From assembly GCF_029813775.1 (NCBI RefSeq), contig NZ_JARVKW010000007.1:186001-250000 (forward strand): 64,000 bases of DNA. The letters are read 5' to 3'. Shown one piece after another: positions 25,551-34,433 of the stretch (its first letter is position 1; every line of letters starts with the position of its first letter). Source of the stretch: Streptomyces sp. DH24. Its GTDB lineage: Bacteria > Actinomycetota > Actinomycetes > Streptomycetales > Streptomycetaceae. Under the pieces are notes generated by a model that searched no databases, was not told the DNA's origin, and was given only the letters and a program-made list of their open reading frames with translations. The position numbers and the translations under genes were made by a program.

Positions 25551-28500
25551 TCACTCCACGACGTGCCGCCCCTCGGGCCGCGCGCTGCACGACGCCCGGA
25601 ACGCGCAGTGCGTGCAGTGCTGGCCCGCCGTCGGTGTGAACCGCTCGTCGAGCACCTTGCCGGCGGCCGTGGCGAGCAGTTCGCCGATCCACTCCCCCTC
25701 CAGGGGCTGCTGCGCCTGGACCTTGGGCAGGGTCTCGCCGCCGTCGCGCTTGGCGGCGCCCTGCCGCAACTGGACGAGTTCGGCGCCGCCCGGCTCGGGG
25801 CGCGCCCCGTCGAAGACCTCGTCCACGGCTCCCTCGCGCACCGCGAGCTGGTACACGGCGAGCTGCGGATGACGGGCCGTCTCGGCGGCGGTGGGCGCCT
25901 GCTTGCCGGTCTTGAAGTCGACGACGTAGGCGCGGCCGTCGCCGTCGGTCTCGACCCGGTCCATCTGGCCGCGGATGCGGACCTCGTAGTCGCCCGCCCC
26001 CAGGGTGACGTCGAAGTCGTGTTCGCTGGCCACCGGTGTGCGGCCCGCGCGGTCCATGACGTGCCACTTCAGGAAGCGTTCGAGCGCCACGCGCGCGTTC
26101 TCCTTCTCCTGCGCCGACTTCCACGGCGCGTCGAAGGCGAGCGCGTTCCACACGGAGTCCAGGCGCTCCATGAGGACGTCGAGGTCCGCCGGGGTGTGCC
26201 CGGAGGCGACCTCGTCGGCGAGGACGTGGACGACGTTGCCGAAGCCCTGCGCGGCGGTGGCGGGCGCGTCGGCCTTCACCTCGCGGCCCAGGAACCACTG
26301 CAGGGAGCAGGTGTTGGCGAGCTGGTCGAGTGCGCTGCCGGAGAGCACGACGGGCTGGTCGCGGTCGCGCAGCGGCACCTTCGACTCGGTCGGCTCGAAC
26401 ATGCCCCACCAGCGGTAGGGGTGCGCGGCCGGCACCAGCGGGCGGCCGTCCTCGTCGGCGAGGGCGGCGAGACGGGCGAGGCGGCGGGCGGCGGCCTCCC
26501 GGAGGGCGTCGGACACGCGCGGGTCGACGGTCGTCGCGCGCAGCTCGGCGACGAGCGCGGCGACGGACAGCGGGCGGCGCGGGCGCCCGGTGACGTCCCT
26601 GGGTTCCACGCCGAGCTCGGTCAGGAAGCGGGAGGGCTGGTCGCCGTCGTCGGCGGGTGCCTGTACGGCGGTGACGACGAGGCGTTCACGCGCGCGTGTG
26701 GCGGCGACGTAGAACAGACGGCGCTCCTCGGCGAGCAGCGCGCCCGGGGTGAGGGGCTCGGCGAGTCCGTCGCGGCCGATGCGGTCGGCCTCCAGCAGGG
26801 AGCCGCGGCGGCGCAGGTCCGGCCACAGGCCCTCCTGGACACCGGCGACGACGACCAGACGCCACTCCAGGCCCTTGGAACGGTGCGCGGTCATCAGGCG
26901 TACGGCGTCGGGGCGCACGGCACGCCGCGTGAGGGTGTCGGCGGCGATGTCCTCGGCGTCGATCTCCGCGAGGAAGTTCAGGGCGCCGCGTCCGCCGGTG
27001 CGCTCCTCCGCGCGCGCGGCGGTCGCGAACAGCGCGCAGACGGCGTCCAGGTCGCGGTCGGCGTTGCGTCCGGCGGCGCCGCCCCGGCGGGCGGCACGCT
27101 CCAGGCGGGCGGGCCAGGGTGTGCCGTCCCACAGGTCCCACAGCGCCTCCTCGGCGGTGCCGCCGCTGGCCAGGCGCTCGCGGGCCGTGCGCAGCAGCGC
27201 GCCGAGCCGCTGGGCGCCACGCGCGTACGCGGGGTCGTGCACGGCCAGGCGTTCCGGCTCGGCGAGCGCCCGCGCGAGCAGCTCGTCCGACGGCGGCGGC
27301 AGCGGGTTTCCGGCGGCCCGCTCCTCGTCGCGCAGGGCACGCCCGAGGCGACGCAGATCGGCGGCGTCCATCCCGGCGAGCGGGGACGTGAGCAGGGTGA
27401 GCGCGGTCTCGGTGTCGAGCCAGCAGGCACCGGCGTTCCGTGCCGGCGCGTCGAGACCGGAGTTGGCCTCGGCGACGCGGGCATCGAGGCCGGCGTCCGC
27501 CTCCGCGACACGCGCGTGGGAGCCGGTGTCCGCCCCGCCAACCCGCGCATCGGGGCCCGTGTCCGCCCCGGCAACCCGCGCGTCGGAGCCGGTGCCCGCC
27601 CCGCCAACCCGCGCGTCCGAGCCCGTGTCCAGGCCTGCGCCACCCCGGTCGGCGTCTTCCTGTACGTCTTCCTGTACGTCTCCCGACTCGTCGCGCCCGG
27701 CCCCCGCCTCCGCCTCCGCGACCCGTGCCGCCTCCGCCGTGGCCACCGCCCGCAGCGCCGTCAGCAGCGGCGCCACCGCCGGTTCGTGCCGCAGCGGCAG
27801 GTCGTCGCCGTCGATGTCCAGCGGGACACCGGCCGAGGTGAGCGCGCGGCGGACCACCGGGATGGTGCGGGAGCCCGCGCGCACCAGGACGGCCATGTCG
27901 CCCCAGGGGACACCGTCCTCCAGGTGCGCCCGGCGCAGGATGTCGGCGATGTTGTCCAGCTCGGTCCCGGCCGTCGGGTACGTGTACACCTCGACGCGTC
28001 CGCCGTCCCGTACCGGCGTGAGCTCGCGGTGGGCGCGCACCTGGTCGGCGGGCAGCCGGGGCAGCGGCATCCGCTGGGTCAGCAGGCGCGTGGCGGCGAG
28101 CAGCGCGGCGCCGGAGCGGCGGGAGGTGCGCAGCACCTCGACGGGCGCGGGCCGGCCGTCCGCGCGCGGGAAGGCGTGCGGGAAGTCCAGGATGCCGTTC
28201 ATGTCGGCGCCCCGGAACGCGTAGATCGACTGGTCGGGGTCACCGAAGGCGACCAGCGTGCGGCCGCCGCCGGCGAGGGCGCGCAGCAGCCTCACCTGGG
28301 CCGGGTCGGTGTCCTGGTACTCGTCGACGTACACGGCGTCGTACTGGGCGGCGAGCCGGCGTGCGGCCTCGGGGCGGCGGGCGAGGAGCACCGCGCGGTG
28401 GACGAGTTCGGCGTAGTCGAGGACGCCCTGGAGGTCGAGCACGTCGAGGTACTCGGCGAGGAACGCGGCGGCGGCCCGCCAGTCGGGGCGGCCGATGCGG

Positions 28501-29123
28501 CGGGCGAAGGCGTCCAGGGAGCCGGGGTCGAGGCCCAGTTCGCGGCTGCGGGCGAGGACGGCGCGGACCTCGTCGGCGAAGCCGCGGGTGGTCAGGCAGG
28601 CGCGGAGCTCGTCGGGCCAGCGCACGTGCGCGAGGCCGTGCCGCTCCAGGTCCGTCTGCCCGGCGAGCAGCTCACGCACGGTGACGTCCTGCTCGGGTCC
28701 GGACAGCAGCCGCAGCGGCTCGACGAAGAGGTCGCTGTCCTGGTGGGCGCGGACCAGCGCGTAGCTGAACGAGTGGAAGGTGGTCGCCTGCGGGGCGCGC
28801 GCCGCGCCTATGCGCAGGGCCATGCGGTCGCGCAGCTCGACGGCGGCCTTGCGGCTGAAGGTCAGCACCAGGATCCGCTCGGGGTCGGCGCCGCGGGCGA
28901 TCCGTGCGGCGACGGACTCGACGAGCGTGGTGGTCTTGCCGGTGCCCGGGCCCGCGAGGACGAGCAACGGTCCGGTCACGTGGTCAACCACGGAGCGCTG
29001 TGCGGCGTCAAGACGAGGGGGATCCGGTCGGGCCGGCGGGGTACGCACCAGTCGGTAAGCGCCACGGTTCCCCTGTCGCACCTGGGAGTGCGACAGGCGC
29101 CTGGTGGAGGATGAGGAGCTCAC
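25551..29123 (-). CDS. adnA: AdnA helicase-nuclease subunit
   Basis: A protein of about 1190 aa with motor motifs AGPGTGKT, VYVDEYQDTDP and AHRSKGLEWR, and a C-terminal nuclease (DRVETDGDGRAYVVDFKTG, QLAVYQLA). Four cysteines, one in NTCSLQWF and three in HCTHCAFRASC, are the iron-sulfur set framing the nuclease, as in AdnA. Resection by AdnAB prepares double-strand breaks for RecA. The GTG at 29123 is the best start but lacks a clear ribosome binding site. An unusual Ala/Gly/Asp insertion is encoded by six 33-nt repeats at 27448-27645. AdnB follows after about 100 nt. Confidence 0.88.
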   Translation of the reverse strand: MSSSSSTRRLSHSQVRQGNRGAYRLVRTPPARPDPPRLDAAQRSVVDHVTGPLLVLAGPGTGKTTTLVESVAARIARGADPERILVLTFSRKAAVELRDRMALRIGAARAPQATTFHSFSYALVRAHQDSDLFVEPLRLLSGPEQDVTVRELLAGQTDLERHGLAHVRWPDELRACLTTRGFADEVRAVLARSRELGLDPGSLDAFARRIGRPDWRAAAAFLAEYLDVLDLQGVLDYAELVHRAVLLARRPEAARRLAAQYDAVYVDEYQDTDPAQVRLLRALAGGGRTLVAFGDPDQSIYAFRGADMNGILDFPHAFPRADGRPAPVEVLRTSRRSGAALLAATRLLTQRMPLPRLPADQVRAHRELTPVRDGGRVEVYTYPTAGTELDNIADILRRAHLEDGVPWGDMAVLVRAGSRTIPVVRRALTSAGVPLDIDGDDLPLRHEPAVAPLLTALRAVATAEAARVAEAEAGAGRDESGDVQEDVQEDADRGGAGLDTGSDARVGGAGTGSDARVAGADTGPDARVGGADTGSHARVAEADAGLDARVAEANSGLDAPARNAGACWLDTETALTLLTSPLAGMDAADLRRLGRALRDEERAAGNPLPPPSDELLARALAEPERLAVHDPAYARGAQRLGALLRTARERLASGGTAEEALWDLWDGTPWPARLERAARRGGAAGRNADRDLDAVCALFATAARAEERTGGRGALNFLAEIDAEDIAADTLTRRAVRPDAVRLMTAHRSKGLEWRLVVVAGVQEGLWPDLRRRGSLLEADRIGRDGLAEPLTPGALLAEERRLFYVAATRARERLVVTAVQAPADDGDQPSRFLTELGVEPRDVTGRPRRPLSVAALVAELRATTVDPRVSDALREAAARRLARLAALADEDGRPLVPAAHPYRWWGMFEPTESKVPLRDRDQPVVLSGSALDQLANTCSLQWFLGREVKADAPATAAQGFGNVVHVLADEVASGHTPADLDVLMERLDSVWNALAFDAPWKSAQEKENARVALERFLKWHVMDRAGRTPVASEHDFDVTLGAGDYEVRIRGQMDRVETDGDGRAYVVDFKTGKQAPTAAETARHPQLAVYQLAVREGAVDEVFDGARPEPGGAELVQLRQGAAKRDGGETLPKVQAQQPLEGEWIGELLATAAGKVLDERFTPTAGQHCTHCAFRASCSARPEGRHVVE
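27448..27645. repeat. Six imperfect 33-bp tandem repeats inside adnA
   Basis: Units start at 27448, 27481, 27514, 27547, 27580 and 27613, each 33 nt without spacers. On the coding strand they encode an 11-residue motif of the form GADTGxDARVx. They sit in a flexible insertion of the helicase part. Confidence 0.9.
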
Positions 29124-29378
29124 GTGGTTCGCCGGTCCTGGTGGGTGTGCTGGTGGCCCCACCACCGCGTGCACGGCGGTGGCGGCGGGGTCGGTGGGGC
29201 ACGCGCAGCCGACGCTACGCCGCCGAGAGGCACGGAAGCAGGGCTTCCGCTTCTTCCCCGGCGACGCTCGTGGCACTCCCGCCCCTTGCCCCACGAACGT
29301 ACGTCATGCCACGGACGTCCCCCGTTTCCCCCGTACGGGTCACAGGCCGCACCCGGACTAACCGGATGGCGGAAGCTG

Positions 29379-29765
29379 TCAGGTGTGACCCTCCGCGTGC
29401 TCGCCGCCGTCCCACCGCGCCCGCTTCAGGTCGACGCGCGGCAGATGGCCCTCGGCGGCCCGGCTCGCCCCCTTCAGCGGCGTGCCCTCCGCCCGGTAGT
29501 GGCCGAGCGCCTCCAGTTCGTGGCCGGGCAGCAGCAGCCCGTCCGCGCGGACGACGCGCCACCACGGCACGGCGCTCCCGTAGAGGGACATCACCCGGCC
29601 CACCTGGCGGGGCCCGCCCTCGTCCAGCCACTCGGCGACGTCTCCGTAGGTCATGACGCGGCCCGGCGGGATCAGCTCGGTGACGTCCAGCACCCGCTCG
29701 GCGTACTCGGGCAGCGCGTCCGCGGGTGCCGCGCCGGCCTGGCCGGGAAGACTGTCCTCACTCAT
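29379..29765 (-). CDS. Alkyltransferase-like (ATL) MGMT-family protein
   Basis: A 128-aa protein with the MGMT DNA-binding domain. Conserved pieces are PPGRVMTYGDVAEWL, GGPRQVGRVM (Arg finger) and PWWRVVRADG. In O6-alkylguanine methyltransferases this last motif is PCHR with the acceptor Cys; here Trp replaces Cys, the hallmark of ATL proteins, which bind alkylated bases and hand them to nucleotide excision repair without reacting. The ATG at 29765 is preceded by GGGGCGG; an ATG at 29774 is possible. It lies near adnAB and divergent from the membrane fusion gene. Confidence 0.88.
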   Translation of the reverse strand: MSEDSLPGQAGAAPADALPEYAERVLDVTELIPPGRVMTYGDVAEWLDEGGPRQVGRVMSLYGSAVPWWRVVRADGLLLPGHELEALGHYRAEGTPLKGASRAAEGHLPRVDLKRARWDGGEHAEGHT

Positions 29766-29951
29766 CCGCCCCATCCTGCCCCACCCCACCGACAACCCGA
29801 CCCGCTGGCGCCCGGACGGATCCCTCGCCCGCCGGCAGCGGTTCGGGCAGACTGTCCGCCCCCGCATGTGCACCCTGATGCCCCCGTGTGTCGGTGCGGC
29901 ATGCCACCATCGTGCGGGCGGTGACCGGTGATACGAGACCAAGAAGAGACG

Positions 29952-32672
29952 ATGAAGCAGCAGGGTGCGCACCCCGAGGGCCCGGAGGGCACCTCTGACG
30001 CTTCGTCGCGTCCGGGCGCCGCGGACCGTGCCGGCGACGGCGACGCCACGGCGGACGAGCGGCACGCCGACGAGGGCCACATCGACGAGGTCGAGGGCGA
30101 CGAACCGCTGCTCCCCGCGCGCGTGCACCGTCCCTCGGACCTCATGCGCCTGCTGGTGGGCGTCCTCGCCGTGGTCGTACTGCTGGCGATCGCCGCGTTC
30201 GCGCACGGCACGACCTCCGGCCTCGAACAGGACATCAACAAGGGCACCGGACAGGCGCCCGACCTGCTCATCAAGATCGCGGGACTGGCGTCCAGCATCG
30301 CGATCCTCCTGGTGCCGGTCGCCTTCGCCATCGAGCGGCTGATCAAACGCGACGGACTGCGCATCGCCGACGGTGTGCTCGCCGCCGTCCTCGCGCACGG
30401 CGTGACCCTCGCCACGGACCTGTGGGTCGCCAAAGCCGCCCCGGACTCCATCCAGGAGGCGCTGACCCAGCCCTCCCCCGGCGACATCACCGCCCTCACC
30501 GACCCCGTGCACGGCTATCTGGCACCCGTGATCGCCTACATGACGGCCGTCGGGATGTCGCGCCGGCCACGCTGGCGCGCGGTGCTGTGGATCGTGCTGA
30601 TGCTGGACGCCTTCTCGATGCTCGTCACCGGCTACACGACGCCGTTCTCGATCATCCTGACGGTGCTGATCGGCTGGAGCGTGGCCTACGGCACGCTGTA
30701 CGCGGTCGGCTCGCCCAACGTGCGCCCCACCGGCCGGACCCTGATGGCGGGCCTGCGGACCGTCGGCTTCCGCCCGGTGAGCGCCTCCCGCGAGGAGGCC
30801 CCGGACGCGACCGAGAGCGGCGACCGGGGACGGCGCTACTTCGTCACCCTGGAGGACGGCCCGCCCCTGGACGTCACGGTCGTCGACCGGGAGCAGCAGG
30901 CGCAGGGCTTCTTCTACCGCGCGTGGCGCAATCTCACCCTGCGCGGCTTCGCCACCCGCAGCAGCCTCCAGTCCCTGCGCCAGGCCCTGGAGCAGGAGGC
31001 ACTGCTCGCGTACGCCGCCATCGCGGCCGGCGCCAACGCGCCCAAGCTGATCGCCACCTCCGAGCTGGGCCCCGACGCGGTGATGCTCGTCTACGAGCAC
31101 TCCGGCGGGCGCTCCCTGGACTCGCTGCCGGACGAGGAGATCACCGACGATCTGCTGCGCGAAACCTGGGACCAGGTGCGGGCGCTGCAGTCCCGGCGGA
31201 TCGCGCACCGCAGGCTGGTCGGCGACGCCATCCTGGTGGATCGTTCCGGCACGGTGATCCTCACCGACCTGCGGATCGGCGAGATCGCGGCCGGTGACCT
31301 GCTGCTGCGCATGGACATCTCGCAGCTGCTGGTGACGTTCGGCCTGCGGGTGGGCGCCGAGCGTGCGGTGGCCTCGGCGGTGGGCGTCCTCGGTCCCGAC
31401 GCCGTGGCGGACTGTCTGCCGATGCTGCAGCCCATCGCGCTGAGCCGCTCCACGCGCGCGACGCTGCGCAGGCTGGCGCGGGAGCGGACACAGCGCGAGC
31501 GCGAGGCGGTGCTGGAGGCGTCCCGGCAGGCCAAGGAGGCCCGTCTGGCGGCGGCCGACGACACCGCGCGGCCCGTGCCGGAGAAGCCGGACAAGAAGGC
31601 CGAGCGCGCCGAGGCACGGGCCGAGAAACGCGCCATCGACGAGGCCCTGGACGAGGCGCGCGAGGAGGATCTGCTCACCCAGATCCGCTACGAGGTGCTG
31701 CGGATCAGGCCGCAGGCACCGGTGGAGCCGGCCCGTCTGGAACGGGTGCGGCCGCGCACGCTGATCAGTTTCATCGCCGGTGCCATCGGCGCGTACTTCC
31801 TGCTGACGCAGCTGACGCACATCGAGTTCGGGCCGCTCATCGCGAACGCCGAGTGGGGCTGGGTCGCCGCCGCGGTGCTGTTCTCGGCCGCCAGCTACTT
31901 CGCGGCGGCGATGGCGCTGCTGGGGTTCGTGCCCGAGCGGGTGCCGTTCGTGCGGACGGTCGCGGCGCAGGTCGCCGGGTCGTTCGTGAAGATCGTCGCG
32001 CCGGCGGCGGTCGGTGGCGTCGCCCTGAACACGCGGTTCCTGCAGCGCGCGGGCGTGCGGCCGGGGCTCGCGGTGGCGAGCGTCGGCGCCTCGCAGCTGT
32101 TCGGGCTCGGCTGCCACATCCTGATGCTGCTGGCCTTCGGTTACCTGACCGGCACCGAGAAGACGCCGTCGCTGTCGCCGTCCCGCACGGTGATCGGCGG
32201 ACTGTTGACGGTGGCCGTGCTGGTGCTGGTGGTGACGTCGGTGCCGTTCCTGCGGAAATTCGTCGTCACGCGCGTGCGGTCGCTTTTCGCGGGTGTCGTG
32301 CCGCGCATGCTGGACGTGCTGCAACGGCCGCAGAAGCTGGTCACCGGCATCGGCGGCATGCTGCTGCTGACCGCCTGCTTCGTGATGTGCCTGGACGCCT
32401 CGATCCGAGCCTTCGGCGACGAGACGACGTCCATCAGCATCGCCGGTGTCGCCGTCGTCTTCCTCGCGGGCAACGCGCTCGGCTCGGCGGCCCCCACGCC
32501 GGGCGGTGTCGGCGCCGTGGAGGCGACCCTGACGGTCGGTCTGATCGCGGTCGGCCTGCCCAAGGAGGTCGCGGCGCCGGCCGTGCTGCTGTTCCGGCTG
32601 CTGACGCTGTGGCTGCCGGTGCTGCCGGGCTGGCTGGCGTTCAACCACCTCACGCGCAAGGGCGCGCTGTAG
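29952..32672 (+). CDS. Pseudokinase / LPG-synthase-type membrane fusion protein
   Basis: A 906-aa multidomain protein. An acidic N-terminal 50 residues precedes about five membrane segments (roughly residues 60-250). A soluble kinase-like domain follows (about 270-500): the catalytic-loop region reads AHRRLVGDAILVD and the later TDLRIG replaces DFG, so the catalytic Asp residues are lost. An Arg/Glu-rich helix (510-590) links to a C-terminal UPF0104/lysylphosphatidylglycerol-synthase-TM domain (about 600-895, with GGVALNTRFL and APTPGGVGAVEA). The latter family acts in lipid flipping. The ATG at 29952 follows AAGAAGAG. A lipid or cell-envelope role is inferred. Confidence 0.82.
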   Translation: MKQQGAHPEGPEGTSDASSRPGAADRAGDGDATADERHADEGHIDEVEGDEPLLPARVHRPSDLMRLLVGVLAVVVLLAIAAFAHGTTSGLEQDINKGTGQAPDLLIKIAGLASSIAILLVPVAFAIERLIKRDGLRIADGVLAAVLAHGVTLATDLWVAKAAPDSIQEALTQPSPGDITALTDPVHGYLAPVIAYMTAVGMSRRPRWRAVLWIVLMLDAFSMLVTGYTTPFSIILTVLIGWSVAYGTLYAVGSPNVRPTGRTLMAGLRTVGFRPVSASREEAPDATESGDRGRRYFVTLEDGPPLDVTVVDREQQAQGFFYRAWRNLTLRGFATRSSLQSLRQALEQEALLAYAAIAAGANAPKLIATSELGPDAVMLVYEHSGGRSLDSLPDEEITDDLLRETWDQVRALQSRRIAHRRLVGDAILVDRSGTVILTDLRIGEIAAGDLLLRMDISQLLVTFGLRVGAERAVASAVGVLGPDAVADCLPMLQPIALSRSTRATLRRLARERTQREREAVLEASRQAKEARLAAADDTARPVPEKPDKKAERAEARAEKRAIDEALDEAREEDLLTQIRYEVLRIRPQAPVEPARLERVRPRTLISFIAGAIGAYFLLTQLTHIEFGPLIANAEWGWVAAAVLFSAASYFAAAMALLGFVPERVPFVRTVAAQVAGSFVKIVAPAAVGGVALNTRFLQRAGVRPGLAVASVGASQLFGLGCHILMLLAFGYLTGTEKTPSLSPSRTVIGGLLTVAVLVLVVTSVPFLRKFVVTRVRSLFAGVVPRMLDVLQRPQKLVTGIGGMLLLTACFVMCLDASIRAFGDETTSISIAGVAVVFLAGNALGSAAPTPGGVGAVEATLTVGLIAVGLPKEVAAPAVLLFRLLTLWLPVLPGWLAFNHLTRKGAL

Positions 32673-32747
32673 CTCCACAGGGCAGTGCTGTAGCTCGTCC
32701 GGCCCGCGTCCCGAGCGCGGCGACCGGGGCGAGCGCAGGATGGAACC

Positions 32748-34298
32748 ATGCCGAAGCCGTCCCGGATGCGCACCGCTGCCCTGACCGCCACCGCCGTGCT
32801 GCTCTCCGCCCTGGCCGCGGGGTGCGGCGGCGACGACGACGCCGAGGACGAGGACCTGCCGAGCCAGGAACTCAGCTGGGAGGACTGCCCGGCGCCGTCG
32901 CAGGAGCAGGGCGGAGGCGACGGCCCCTCACCGCTGCCGGGCGGCGGCGACTGGCAGTGCGCCACCATGAAGGCGCCCCTCGACTGGGACGAACCCAAGG
33001 GCGAAACGATCGACCTCGCGCTGATCAGGGCGAAGGCGAGCGGCGGCGCCGGCGAGCGGATCGGCTCGCTGGTCTTCAACTTCGGCGGCCCCGGCGGCTC
33101 GGGCATCGCCACCCTGCCCGCCTTCGGCGCGGACTACGCGAAACTGCGCACCCGCTACGACCTGGTCAGCTTCGATCCGCGCGGGGTCGGCCGCAGCGCC
33201 CCCGTGCGGTGCCAGAACGACCAGCAGCTCGACGCGTACTTCCAGCAGGACGCCACGCCCGACGACAGCGCCGAACGCACCGAACTGCTGGACAGCACCA
33301 GGGAGTTCAACGAGGCCTGCGAGAAGAACTCCAAGAAGGTGCTGCCGCACGTGCGGACCACCGACGCGGCCCGCGACCTGGACCTGATGCGCCAGGTCCT
33401 CGGCGACGACAAGCTGCACTACTTCGGCATCTCCTACGGCACCGAACTCGGCGGGGTCTACGCCCACCTGTTCCCGAAGAAGGTGGGCCGTGCCGTCTTC
33501 GACGCCGTCGTCGACCCGACGCAGACGCCCGAGCAGGGCTCCCTCGGCCAGGCCAAGGGCTTCCAGCTGGCTCTCGACAACTACGCCGAGGACTGTGTGT
33601 CGAAGGTCGAGGACTGCCCCGTCGGCGAATCCGCCCAGGACGTCAAGGACCGCATCGCGAAGCTGCTGAAGGACCTCGACAGCAAACCGCTGCCGGGCAT
33701 CTTCCCGCGTGAACTGACCCAGACGGCCGCGACCAACGGCATCGCGCAGGCGCTGTACTCGAAGGACTTCTGGGAGTACCTGACCGAAGGGCTTCAGGGG
33801 GCGTACGAGGGTGACGGCCAGGTCCTGATGCTGCTGTCCGACTCGATGAACGGGCGCAACGAGAACGGCGAGTACAGCAACATCACCGCGGCCAACATCT
33901 CCATCAACTGCGCCGACGACAAGCCCCGCTACGCCCCCGAGTACGTGGCGCGGAAGCTGCCCGAGTTCCGCTCCGCCTCCGGGCTGTTCGGCGACTACCT
34001 CGCCTGGGGCATGCTCAGCTGCACCGACTGGCCGGTGCCCGGGGCCGCCGACCATCCCGACGTGAGCGCGCCCGGCTCGGCGCCGATCCTGGTGATCGGC
34101 AACACGGGCGACCCGGCCACGCCGTACGAGGGGGCGCGGAGGATGGTGGCGGCGCTCGGCAAGGGGGTCGGGGTCGAGCTGACGTACAGGGGCCAGGGGC
34201 ACGGCGCGTACGACAGCAAGAACAAGTGCGTGCAGGACGCCGTGCACGGCTATCTGCTGGACGGGAAGGTGCCGAGGGCGGGCACGGTCTGCTCCTGA
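32748..34298 (+). CDS. Secreted TAP-like alpha/beta-hydrolase lipoprotein (paralogue 1)
   Basis: A 516-aa lipoprotein with signal peptide and lipobox LAAGC at residues 22-26. The mature part is an alpha/beta hydrolase of the tripeptidyl aminopeptidase/SlpD-SlpE type. The oxyanion region FNFGGPGGSG and nucleophile motif GISYGT (Ser) are visible, with a C-terminal GHGAY providing the His. A TAP-like C-terminal domain ends in a conserved Cys (TVCS). S. lividans SlpD/SlpE are mycelium-associated peptidases of this class. A 108-bp block is identical in the next gene. The ATG is at 32748. Confidence 0.9.
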   Translation: MPKPSRMRTAALTATAVLLSALAAGCGGDDDAEDEDLPSQELSWEDCPAPSQEQGGGDGPSPLPGGGDWQCATMKAPLDWDEPKGETIDLALIRAKASGGAGERIGSLVFNFGGPGGSGIATLPAFGADYAKLRTRYDLVSFDPRGVGRSAPVRCQNDQQLDAYFQQDATPDDSAERTELLDSTREFNEACEKNSKKVLPHVRTTDAARDLDLMRQVLGDDKLHYFGISYGTELGGVYAHLFPKKVGRAVFDAVVDPTQTPEQGSLGQAKGFQLALDNYAEDCVSKVEDCPVGESAQDVKDRIAKLLKDLDSKPLPGIFPRELTQTAATNGIAQALYSKDFWEYLTEGLQGAYEGDGQVLMLLSDSMNGRNENGEYSNITAANISINCADDKPRYAPEYVARKLPEFRSASGLFGDYLAWGMLSCTDWPVPGAADHPDVSAPGSAPILVIGNTGDPATPYEGARRMVAALGKGVGVELTYRGQGHGAYDSKNKCVQDAVHGYLLDGKVPRAGTVCS

Positions 34299-34433
34299 AC
34301 ACACCCTGAGAACCCACAAACCAGCAGGTCAAAGCGTTATCCACAGGCCCCGGCGGCCTTCGGGCGGTCCGTCTACGATGACGGGAAAGCCATCCGCTGC
34401 ACGGTGCGGACGGCCTGCGAGGGGGGATGCGGC

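Noticed and set aside
27448..27645. Possible CRISPR-like array
   Set aside because: Six 33-bp units abut with no unique spacers and stay in frame with the helicase; they are coding tandem repeats.
25479..29114. Open plus-strand frame of 1211 codons
   Set aside because: Antisense to adnA, with low-complexity Val/Gly/Asp composition and no motif.
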